From Hemicentrotus pulcherrimus (taxonomy: Eukaryota; Echinodermata; Echinoidea; Camarodonta; Strongylocentrotidae), in contig BEXV01000706.1 of the NCBI GenBank assembly GCA_003118195.1, positions 6,484-16,586 on the forward strand: 10,103 nt of DNA, in the 5' to 3' direction. The notes under the pieces were generated by a model. That model had not been told where the DNA came from, did not search any database, and saw nothing but the letters and a program-made list of their open reading frames with translations. A program made the translations under genes and the position numbers. Below are positions 1 through 7,214 of this stretch, in pieces (within the stretch, counting starts at the first letter, position 1; every line of letters begins with the position of its first letter).

Positions 1-485
1 AAAGGCTGGGGCGGTGAAGTATTCAGTCAAGTTTTGTGGGAGAAGAGAACATCTGTCAAAGGAACATTAAAAAAAGGGATAAACGAGAAAGGTTTGTTAA
101 AAGTTTAAACACCTATAACAAAGGGACATTTTACTTCAATACTTTCTTTGTATATTCATTAAAAAAGTAAGGCTTGGCAGAGAATATCAACTTAATTTTA
201 TACAAGGTTTTTACTTTAAAATTCACCCAAAGATGCGCACATCAGAAGGATTTTGTATTATGACTAATAGATCTTGAGAATAAAATGTTAAAATTATTTT
301 TCTTATATTGCACAATGAAAACAAAATGTTGGAAATTGTTACAGATATATTCATTAGTTTTTTCGGACATTTATATAGGATTGGTCTTCTATGAGACCAT
401 GTTTGATAACAACAAATTCTTTAAAAATCGTGAATATAAACTAAAAACAATATCAGAAACACAAAGAAGTTTGTTTTTTGTTTGA
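1..485. other. AT-rich stretch, no gene recognised
   Basis: This is AT-rich DNA with no recognisable gene, RNA or repeat. One short plus-strand open frame (285-485, 66 codons) is rich in Phe, Lys, Leu and Tyr, as expected for chance translation of AT-rich DNA, and it shows no motif. Its end runs into the antisense retrotransposon-like tail that starts near 486. Confidence 0.6.
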
Positions 486-770
486 TTGATTTTATTTCTG
501 CGTTCAAAAAATATACAAATTCAAAGTCAAAGTACACAATTTTGAACAAGAACAAATACAATAAATACAAAGTTTACAAAAGTAATTAAATGAAAAATCA
601 TGTACAATTATATTATTCGATAAACATGTACGAAGCATACAATAACATAAGAAATATGAAACATTGTCAATAAATTAGAGAGGTAATTTGGAACGCAGGA
701 GACCACCATCGTGAGCGGTTAGGCTGGAGATGGATGGCGGCCTCGTAAAAGTAAAGTAAAGTAAAGTAAT
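486..770 (-). mobile_element. Probable non-LTR retrotransposon or SINE 3' tail, antisense
   Basis: Read on the minus strand, the segment begins with a GC-richer block (about 685-745), passes through an AT-rich 3'-UTR-like stretch and ends in AAATAAAATCAATCAAAC, which resembles the simple A-rich tail of non-LTR retrotransposons. The other border is an (AAAGT)n microsatellite. I see no coding relic, so the parent family is unknown and the borders are approximate. The call rests on tail architecture only. Confidence 0.4.
745..769. repeat. (AAAGT)n microsatellite
   Basis: About four to five copies of the pentamer GTAAA/AAAGT are directly visible. They abut the GC-richer block of the antisense retrotransposon-like segment. 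Confidence 0.9.
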
Positions 771-1455
771 TCTAAACATATATACGCATCTTTTAAATAA
801 GTGTGGAATTTTCAACAAAATACTGTTGCATATTAATTATATCGTGCAACATGTTTAGATATAATCCGTTTTTAAATCAAGTAAAATATAATCATTAACT
901 TTTAGACATTCTAATTTTTTTTTAAACCTCATATGAATAAAAATTAGAGTTCAACATGAGACGGAATAGAATCATATGGGTATTTAAAATTGGAAACGGA
1001 TATTACAAGATCGTTTGAACATGTATTTAAATGTGTTAACAGAGCTTGGCATTCTCAACGATTTGTCCAAATGATTAAAAACTGTTATGGACGACACGAG
1101 GAGCTACGTTTAAAACGTACATGTTAACCTTTATCGTACATGTTTACCTTTATCTGCCTACCTTGTATGAAACGGATAAATGTCGCTTACTTTGATTAAA
1201 TCTTCTTTTAAATCAGATAGTGCCAATTTATATGTGTACATCATAGTAACGCATTAAAATTCGAAACGCTTCTTAATTGGCATCCAGAACATTTCACTTG
1301 ATAGAGTCCCGTAGATTTGCTTTGAAACCAATCCCTTTTTGGCGTTTTGAGTAAATTTGTGTTCCTAATATTGAACTGACCACACAAAGGAACCTGACTC
1401 GCAACCTAATAGCTTTCTATTCGGCGCAAAGATAGGAAAAAAACTAATATTTTGA
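771..1455. other. AT-rich stretch, nothing recognised
   Basis: No open frame of note, no RNA gene and no clear repeat were seen. The short word GTACATGTT occurs twice near 1117-1145 as GTACATGTTAACCTTTATC and GTACATGTTTACCTTTATC, a local imperfect duplication of about 20 bp. Confidence 0.5.
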
Positions 1456-1690
1456 TATTCAATTCAATTCAATTTATTTCCACTTTAAAAACAATTCACA
1501 AACCAATAACAAATACATATGAATAACAGTTACAGGATCACGGAAAGCACTAATTGGCTTATTGAAAATGACCACTTGACAAGTATGCACATTAGATATT
1601 ATAAATTGTAAGAAATTATCAAAGTTCATAACAGGAAAACATAACATAAGTATCCCCCCAAAAAGGTCAGGAAGAAGAGATAGGAAATAT
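1456..1690 (-). mobile_element. Probable non-LTR retrotransposon 3' tail, antisense, with (ATTGA)n end
   Basis: On the minus strand this segment ends in GGAAATAAATTGAATTGAAT, an A-rich UTR running into an (ATTGA)n simple tail, a common 3' end for CR1/L2-type elements. The inner part (about 1530-1690) would be 3' UTR. No coding relic was found, so the inner limit is arbitrary and the family is not assigned. Confidence 0.5.
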
Positions 1691-2769
1691 AAACAAAATA
1701 TTGTTCATTTATGAGTTTTCAAAGGCTAATCGATTGAAATGGTTTGCAGTCTGTTTTTTTGTAATATGAGTTGATATGCAGTAAAAGTAAGCCTATTCGA
1801 ACTATTCGAGCAGAGAGCACTTATATATCAGGAGACAGGGAGTTAGTAGGGTGTTCAAAATAATTTAAACTATGGATTAAAACCAGTTTCTGTAAAAGCC
1901 TAGATTTGTTTCATAATTTCAAATAATAAAGCACGAGGCATACTTTGACTATTTTAAGTATTGAAGACCCTAAAAGCACATGCATATTGCCCCCCAATTT
2001 TGGTACACTATTTTGTAATACGCACTGTAGAAATAAAATATTTCAAAGTTTCCTTAAGACTCAAATGTTCAAATAACATGGCTCTTTACGCGGATGCGCT
2101 GTAGCCTTTTTACACAATTGACACTATCTAATTCAGTCATATAAAGCAGCATTTATAAACATTTTTGAAAGCGGAGGCATCCCTATTGCAAATAAAAAGG
2201 TTCGCGTCACTTTAATCTCAAAATTACTACAGAAGATTTCCTTTCCATTACTCTGTTACACATCAAGTACAATGTACAAAAGAATCGGCACAATTTGTCT
2301 GTAGAATTTACCAGCGAATTAAAAAATAACAATGACATTTTTAATATGGCAGTATTTTGTAAAGAAAACACAGATAAAATATGATATTATGTGAGCGGGC
2401 ACCTCTCTACCCAATACATGAATACAAAAGTCAATATTCGTTCAACTCGGTGCACAGAAAATCGCTGGTATGAAGCATATTATAAATTTTGAAGTTCAAC
2501 ATGTTCACCATGTTCATCATGTTCAGAGAATACTGTATATTAATGCATGCTACTGCATCAATACTGAAGCGATACAATCATTCTGTTGCTCTTAGCCTTA
2601 CTAAAAACCCTTTTAAAGCCTAAGGCAGATATTTTCAGTGTTTTGTAGATAACTTGAATACAACACAATACATTCATATGCCGTTCGATATTAAATCTCT
2701 TCAAAGAAATTATCAAACCACCAATACACACATTGAAGGGTCAAAAAGATGAAACATAAGGAAATATAC
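1691..2769. other. AT-rich stretch without recognisable gene
   Basis: No supported gene or RNA was seen in this kilobase. The only structure noted is a short tandem of the 9-mer CATGTTCAY at 2499-2525. A 65-codon minus-strand open frame (2691-2888) is Cys, Tyr, Ile and Phe rich and has no motif. It is probably chance. Confidence 0.5.
2499..2525. repeat. 9-bp tandem repeat, CATGTTCAY x3
   Basis: Three adjacent copies of CATGTTCAC / CATGTTCAT / CATGTTCA(G) are visible directly. It is a minor minisatellite. Confidence 0.8.
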
Positions 2770-3515
2770 AACAGTTTCACATAAATATTAAGTATAGTAC
2801 AAACATAATAAATAATATAGCGGGTTTGATTTGATTCGGTTTTATTGCAACTTAAACGAGGAAACCCTTTTAATACAATTAAACACAATTTCTGTTTTCC
2901 TTTGGCCCCTTATACATGTTTATTTTCGTGTACAAAACCAATTTCGATTAAAAAAAAAACAAAAAACAAAAAACACGGCTATATACAGACACTAAAGTGC
3001 GTCCCAGATATAACAGTTCCACATCCAGGTTAAGTATATTAAAAATATTAAGAGCATAACGGGGTTTAATTTGATTTAGTTTTAATTCAACTTCAACAAG
3101 CAAACCGTGTCAATACAATTAAATTTCTGTTTCCCTTGGCCCCGGATACATGTTTTTTGTGGTGTATAAAATCGACTTCTTGTTTTTTCATACAGGTGCA
3201 CAGCTATATACATACACTTTAAAGCTTATGTACTAGAACAGGAGATTAATATCTTATCAGATCAGCTCTCAAAAACATAAGAGGATCATGGGGGACCAAT
3301 TGTCACCGATCAGGCATTGTTTTGTATATAGAGGGAGCAAGTAGCTACAAGTAAGACATTGTGGCTTTTAGTATTACAGATCTAACAGTCACGCATACAT
3401 TTTAAGTATATTACAAATACATGTATATGAATATAGCAGGTTTAAATTGATTTTGTTTTATTTCAACTTCAGCAAGTAAACCCTATCAATACATATACTA
3501 TAATTAGTACAAACA
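2770..3515. repeat. Three diverged copies of a ~240-bp repeat, probably antisense retrotransposon 3' ends
   Basis: Three units start with AACAGT at 2770, 3012 and 3384. Each then has TTAAGTATA (2788, 3030, 3402), a GGTTTRATTTGATT-like block (about 2822, 3062, 3439) and AAACC..CAATACA. The first period is 242 bp and the second 372 bp. Units 1 and 2 also share a stretch containing TTTGGCCCC or CTTGGCCCC, TATACATG-like sequence and GGCTATATACA or AGCTATATACA. Unit 3 stops earlier. Read on the minus strand, each unit contains AAATAAAAC..AATCAAA, like a retrotransposon polyadenylation end. The copies could be a tandem array or repeated insertions of one element. The extra ~130 bp before unit 3 (about 3234-3383) shows no match to the units. 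Confidence 0.65.
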
Positions 3516-3900
3516 AACACACCCACATCACATTACCCCCCGATCATTTACCCTCTTCTAAAAACTCAAAGTACCCATACACATGCAATAAATTATCAAT
3601 AATTCATTGAGATGGTGCACCTGTAAAAGGCAGCCTGAGCGTATGATTCGCATTGTTGTACTTTAACAGAATAAGATATGTTGATCTTGATGATTTTAAA
3701 TCAATAATATACTTTTTACTCTTTATCATGTACAGCAGATGGCACTAAACGTAAATCTGAAGTCGTGTCAGTAGAATAACCTGCCTTTGAAAAAGTCACT
3801 TATCCAAGTGGCATTTGCTGACACCACTCCTAAAAAAGAAAACAAGTAATATTCATTGAAATGCATCTGATTATGAGTAGTTCCAACCCAACATTCGACC
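3516..3900. other. Unassigned region flanking the Harbinger element
   Basis: There is no confident gene. On the minus strand a good acceptor-like sequence (pyrimidine tract ending in AG at 3831-3830) is followed by a short open frame to a TGA at 3768-3770, reported as a weak finding. A 7-bp inverted repeat, GTGTCAG / CTGACAC, lies at 3765-3771 and 3818-3824. Confidence 0.4.
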
Positions 3901-3903
3901 TAA

Positions 3904-3935
3904 TGCCTCAGTCACACCTTTGCGTATTTGGCTTG
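3904..3935 (+). repeat. Left terminal inverted repeat of Harbinger element
   Basis: The segment contains CAGTCACACCTTTGCGTAT followed by TTGGCTTG. It pairs with 7182-7208 in inverted orientation (22 of 27). TAA at 3901-3903 lies directly outside it. Confidence 0.55.
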
Positions 3936-4178
3936 AGTATTCCTGCGTATTACCCGAACGCAGAAAAAGGCCGTCATACCCAATAAAGCGCAATAAAACG
4001 TGCCCACTACGTACTCAATATGCAGACTAGCGCATATGCCTGCGTTGCTCGCTCGCTAGTTTAATGTTTTTTCTAAACTATCGCAAGCAAACGCAGGGTC
4101 AAATCGCATACGAGCGGATACGAGTGGCAACCAGTGAATGCAAACGACAGCGAGTGGCTTACCGCAGGTATACCCAGT

Positions 4179-4187
4179 CACCCGCAC
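4179..4187. repeat. 9-bp target site duplication, left copy
   Basis: CACCCGCAC lies directly outside the left inverted repeat of the MITE and is identical to 4613-4621. Neither neighbouring base extends the match. Confidence 0.8.
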
Positions 4188-4278
4188 GCGCAATTTTTTT
4201 TTACACGCTAGCCTGGCCATTTCTATGATAAACACCATGGAAACGACTAATATTAGTCTAGCAGCCTATATGCGAAGT

Positions 4279-4310
4279 GCATGATGATCATAGAGCTATG
4301 TACATCATGC
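4279..4310. other. 32-nt imperfect hairpin inside the MITE
   Basis: GCATGATG-at-CATAG-ag-CTATG-ta-CATCATGC pairs at 13 of 15 positions around a two-base centre. It may be chance, or a structural relic of the MITE interior. Confidence 0.7.
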
Positions 4311-4415
4311 TTGACAACATCTCTATGATTGACAATCATCAGATGAAGACATAGCTGGCCCTTGTAATTAAAATGAGACGGCCATCGCAGCCATCGGGCG
4401 ATGGAATTCAAAAAC

Positions 4416-4445
4416 TTAATTTATATTAATTTATATTAATTTAAT
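4416..4445. repeat. 10-bp tandem repeat TTAATTTATA
   Basis: Two exact copies and a third with a changed end (TTAATTTAAT) stand side by side in the MITE interior. Confidence 0.85.
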
Positions 4446-4479
4446 TGAGGAACTTTATATTAATCTTGATCTAAGAAGA

Positions 4480-4495
4480 CACGAACGAACGAACG
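4480..4495. repeat. (ACGA)n microsatellite in the MITE
   Basis: Three to four copies of the tetramer ACGA run into the palindrome GAACGTTC (4491-4498). Confidence 0.8.
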
Positions 4496-4527
4496 TTCAG
4501 CTATAAAGTTAAACTGCGGTAGTGCAT

Positions 4528-4541
4528 GCCTACATGTAGGC
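4528..4541. other. 14-bp perfect palindrome in the MITE
   Basis: GCCTACATGTAGGC is a perfect palindrome with further GGTA / TACC pairing outside it. TACATGTA-type words recur in this window, so it may be incidental. Confidence 0.7.
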
Positions 4542-4612
4542 TTTACCACCAGCGCACTTTTACGTGTATTACGGCGAAACTGGCCAGGCTAGCGTGTAAA
4601 AAAAATATTCGC

Positions 4613-4621
4613 CACCCGCAC
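4613..4621. repeat. 9-bp target site duplication, right copy
   Basis: CACCCGCAC lies directly outside the right inverted repeat of the MITE and is an exact copy of 4179-4187. Confidence 0.8.
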
Positions 4622-4827
4622 CCCTTTTTTCGGAGCATGTGTCACCGCCTATAGCTGCGTTCCCTGCACGATTTAAATCGCTTTAGCTCGTTGTCGTACG
4701 CATGATTGCGCGTATTGTTGCGCTGCTGCTCGCACAGCGCTCGCAGCAGCAAGAACCCTTGTGATTGCCGCTCGCTACGCTGCGATCATAGGTCGTACGC
4801 CGTTCGTCTTAGCTCGCAGTCGCTGGG
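4622..4827. other. Left subterminal region of the Harbinger element, GC-rich and structured
   Basis: Once the MITE is removed, this continues 3904-4187. It is rich in GCTCGC, AGCTCG and GCGTATTG words, the same words seen inverted near the right end (6940-7180). A strong hairpin occurs at about 4725-4753 (GCTGCTGC / GCAGCAGC arms). Subterminal motif arrays are often transposase binding sites. That role is inferred here. Confidence 0.45.
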
Positions 4828-4996
4828 TTATTTGTTTGTTTATTTATTTCACTTCTTTGTTTAGGGTAGTCTGTTTAGTATACAAATAATAAAAACCTGG
4901 TCTTCCACAGAGCCCTGATTATAAAAACAGCAGATGAAAAAAATACATGAAATACAATTAGAACTGTACAATATTGTATTATTAAACATTAAAAAC

Positions 4997-5520
4997 AATG
5001 TATGCATGGTTTAGATATTGATAAAATCAACTTTGAAAATAAGTTGAGCAAAAACATAAGAAAACATTAACTGAATATAATACTACACAAAGGAACAACA
5101 GTTCATTAATGATAATTGTAAGAATTAAATGGTAATGGAGTCAAGTAACATGACAAAAACTGAATAGACAATGATAACAAATTAACTATGAAAATAAACT
5201 AAGCATTGTAAGGTAATGAAGTCAGGTAACATGGTAAAAACTGAATATATAATGATAAAATCAGCTATGAAAATAAATTAAGCATTGTATGGTAATGGAG
5301 TCGAGTAACATGACAAAAAACTGAATATGTAATGATAAAATCAATTATGAGAATAAATTAGACCAAAACATAGGAATACATTAACTGAATATAATATTGC
5401 ACAAAGAAAAAAAAAAGTTAATTAATGATAATTGTAAGCATTGTATGGTTATGGAGTCAAGTAACATGATAAAACTGATTCATTATAGATAATGATAAAA
5501 ATCAACTATGCAGAATGAAC
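4997..5520. repeat. Tandem repeat in the retrotransposon 3' UTR, long and short unit forms
   Basis: The unit GGTAATGGAGTCAAGTAACATG...ATGATAAAATCAACTATGAAAATAAATTA starts near 5131, 5212, 5291 and 5447. Two copies (5131-5211 and 5212-5290) are short, about 80 bp. The copy at 5291-5446 is about 156 bp because it carries an extra block with CATTAACTGAATATAATA and ATTAATGATAATTGTAAG. That block is also present at about 5052-5122 after a partial unit beginning near 4997. The pattern fits deletion of an internal block in the short copies. Confidence 0.75.
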
Positions 5521-5526
5521 ACCGTA

Positions 5527-5853
5527 TCATGTGAGAATTTCTTTTAGAGCTCTCTTAAAGATTGCTGGGCTCTGTGCTTCTTTAAGTTCAAGTGCAAGCT
5601 TATTCCAAATTGCACTCCCTGAATAAATGAATGACTTCCTATAAAATTCTGTTTTACATTTTGGCAATCGCAACATCTTCTTATCTGTGTTGCGAGTTAT
5701 TCGTTTTGAAACATCGTCGACGAGTATAAATCTTTAATGAACGATTCCGGGTGCTATTCTACTTATACATAAATACATTAAAAAGCACATTGTTTTCCAG
5801 AACAACTTATCAAGAGTTGGCCAGCATAGTGACTATAATACATCCAAGGACGC
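5527..5853 (-). pseudogene. Reverse-transcriptase polyprotein C-terminus, dead fragment
   Basis: This is the C-terminal tail of a non-LTR retrotransposon ORF2, the region after the polymerase palm. Going N to C, it contains a WPTL..K block, an IAPGIV patch (the usual NxxAPxYL region), VDDVSKRITRNTDKKMLR, KTEFYRKSFIYSGSAIWNKL and FKRALKEIL before a TGA at 5527-5529. The characteristic WNxLP has become WNKLA. At least two in-frame stops break the frame, one near the 5' edge (VL*SL) and one in VH*RF. The polymerase FADD-type core and the endonuclease are absent, so it cannot encode an active protein. The family assignment comes from the motif pattern and needs a search to name the clade. Confidence 0.82.
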
Positions 5854-5874
5854 TTTACATCCAGGGACGCTTTC
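5841..5874. repeat. 17-bp tandem duplication at the retrotransposon 5' edge
   Basis: CATCCAAGGACGCTTTA is followed directly by CATCCAGGGACGCTTTC, with two differences. It sits where the retrotransposon coding relic ends, so it may mark a junction scar. Confidence 0.8.
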
Positions 5875-5879
5875 GCTCG

Positions 5880-6070
5880 CTACCACTGCGCTTAGTTGCC
5901 AATGCGCTGCATATCAGCAACAAAAGGCGGGCGCCTCGCGGGTTTGAATCATACCGCAGCCAACATTTGAAGAAGAAACATGGGTTGAAGAAGATACACA
6001 AGAAGATGCAGAAAGCCAAAGCGAAAAGGGGTGTGAAGACGAGGACGAAGCCAGTCATTGGCCTAGTCAT
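5880..6070 (+). mobile_element. tRNA-like/SINE-like segment with purine-rich body (tentative)
   Basis: GCGCTTAGTTGCC at about 5888-5900 resembles an A box, and GGTTTGAATCA at 5941-5951 resembles a B box (consensus GGTTCGANNCC, two differences). The spacing of about 41-53 bp is in the range of tRNA-derived promoters. GCGGG before the B box and ACCGC after it could be a degraded T-arm. A purine-rich body follows (5963-6050). One plus-strand frame there reads as an acidic peptide (EEETWVEEDTQEDAESQ), so a coding relic is an alternative. No 3' tail or target duplication was found. Confidence 0.3.
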
Positions 6071-6235
6071 TGCAACAGCCTTTTTGTTGAACTCTAATAG
6101 GAAAGTTGTTTTAACTGAGAGTTACATTCTTCGCGATAAACGGTTGCTGAAGGTCAGGTAATGTCGTCAATGCCGGGGAGTTGTGCTGGTGATATCCGGA
6201 GCATCTGGCCTGCATGACTCCAAAATTGAAATCTA

Positions 6236-6844
6236 TGACTCCTACCAGGGAACAGAACCAGCAGGGCTGTTGTAATTATTGATATAATTCTCTCGGACCT
6301 GATCTGCCTGAGTAGCCGAGCGACCTCTAGCCGGCTGACTAAGACCATCTATAGAGTCTGCTCTCCTTGTCAGGAACCGGGCAGTATGTATATGCTCGGC
6401 GTCCTCCCTGTTCTGAATTCTGGGTTCAAGGGTATAGTGGGTTCTCATCAAGTTCTGCAGGCATACACATGCCTGTAGCATGGTGCTGTAGCACGGTTGG
6501 CAAGAATGCCGAAAGCATTCCTGAAGGAGGTGTCCTGCTTCTTCAGTCTTTCATGTAGTCTCTGCTCTTACTCTTTAAACATTTAGGGAATACCCTCAAA
6601 CAGTTCACGTAAGTGCCTCTTGAACCTATTCGTCCAGCTCCCTCATCAGTTGGTCGAATTGCCCCAGGTCCTTCCTCTGGCAGATTAGGACCCGCACCCA
6701 ACAACTCTGAGGGATACCTCGTTGATGCAGCTCAAGCAGCAGCTTCGCTCGCTGATAATCTCTATTTGCCTCCTCTTCCGCCAAGTGAACCAAAAGCTTA
6801 AGCTTTTGCGAAGCAGAGCTCTGCTGCAAGGCCATTGTTATCAT
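6236..6844 (-). pseudogene. PIF/Harbinger transposase (HARBI1-like), inactive remnant
   Basis: This would encode the DDE transposase of a PIF/Harbinger element. The N-terminal part (6629-6844) contains CWVRVLICQRKDLGQFDQLM, matching the RRxxWxRPWLxRRxxxGxxxxLMxEL region of the family. After a frameshift, NRFKRHLRELFEGIP (to about 6583) resembles the following FLRMxPxxFxELL helix. The catalytic core between is deleted. At 6493-6522 the frame reads RNAFGILANR, the family's (V)ENAFGILANR motif with the presumed catalytic Glu changed to Arg. After another shift, 6245-6481 gives VCLQNLMRTHY and a C-terminal NYNSPAGSVPW, then a stop where Gln is usual. Two large domains are missing and several stops are present. 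The minus-strand orientation and position fit the flanking inverted ends. Confidence 0.8.
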
Positions 6845-6939
6845 CAGATGTATTTTTTTTGTAGATGTAGGGTGTTAGGATGCTAGGAGCTAGGATGTTT
6901 TTACGCCCATTCCCGCAAAATAACTAGTATTTAAACATA

Positions 6940-7181
6940 TGCCGCAGCCCGAGCGAGCTGGTACGCTGTATCAGTACGAACAACAGACGAGCTAAAGCGA
7001 GCGAACACGCAACGAGACCAACTTGTGCGAGCGGCTAGCCAGCAGCAAACGAGCAAAGATCGAGCTACATACGCAAAATGGCGAGCAAGCTGCGTATTGA
7101 ATCGTATTGCTATGAGCAACAGCAAGCTAGAGCGTGGTCATAGGCAACCGTAGACAGTCTTTTTACGAGCCGAGCTACCTA
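6940..7181. other. Right subterminal region of the Harbinger element
   Basis: Dense CGAGCT words (near 6953, 6987, 7059 and 7171), GCGAGC words and TACGCAA or GCGTATTG words occur here. They are the inverse of AGCTCG, GCTCGC and TTGCGTAT words near the left end. TCGCTTTAGCTCGT on the minus strand at 6987-7000 matches 4678-4691 exactly. No credible coding frame was seen. Confidence 0.5.
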
Positions 7182-7214
7182 CCAGCTAGATACGCAATAG
7201 TGTGACTGCTACCC
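7182..7214 (-). repeat. Right terminal inverted repeat of Harbinger element
   Basis: The reverse complement reads CAGTCACACTATTGCGTAT then CTAGCTGG, matching the left end. CTACCC separates it from TAA at 7215-7217. The 5-6 outermost bases differ from the left end, so the exact tip is uncertain. Confidence 0.55.

Larger units (their letters stand above)
4188..4612. mobile_element. 425-bp MITE with 32-bp inverted repeats, Mutator-like
   Basis: The ends 4188-4219 and 4581-4612 are inverted repeats of 32 bp matching at 29 positions. The inner 25 bp (a T8 run then ACACGCTAGCCTGGCCA) are a perfect match. The element is non-coding and AT-rich. Inside are a 32-nt hairpin (4279-4310), a CCATCGggCGATGG hairpin close to the centre (4391-4404), a 10-bp TTAATTTATA tandem and a 14-bp palindrome (4528-4541). 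Immediately outside each end is an identical 9-bp word, the expected target duplication. Nine base pairs is the typical length for Mutator/MULE elements, so I infer a MULE-mobilised non-autonomous element. The high TIR identity suggests it is younger than the Harbinger element it interrupts. Confidence 0.8.
4828..5853 (-). mobile_element. 5'-truncated non-LTR retrotransposon (CR1/L2/Jockey-like), antisense
   Basis: The minus strand carries the last ~105 codons of a reverse-transcriptase polyprotein (5527-5853), a ~680-bp AT-rich 3' UTR with internal repeats, and a simple tail AAATAAATAAACAAACAAAT ending near 4828. The block just before the tail (CTGTGGAAGACCAGG, about 4893-4910) looks like a conserved 3' end. 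The 5' truncation is typical of target-primed reverse transcription. No convincing target duplication was found, so the insertion is old or its borders have eroded. It interrupts the left part of the Harbinger element. Confidence 0.8.

Noticed and set aside
4056..4238. 60-codon minus-strand frame
   Set aside because: It spans the junction of the Harbinger flank and the MITE end, so it is a chance frame.
4769..5883. CGCTCGCTAC at 4769-4778 and about 5874-5883 as a target duplication of the antisense retrotransposon
   Set aside because: The left copy lies about 50 bp outside the A-rich tail, not next to it. The word belongs to the repeated GCTCGC motifs of the Harbinger flanks.
5751..6161. 136-codon plus-strand frame, the longest in the window
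   Set aside because: It starts in the antisense retrotransposon relic and crosses the 17-bp duplication and the tRNA-like patch. Its Lys/Arg-rich stretch is an off-frame reading of the purine-rich tract. No motif supports a gene.
6613..6801. Pro/Ala-rich plus-strand frame
   Set aside because: It is the shadow of the Harbinger N-terminal fragment on the minus strand.
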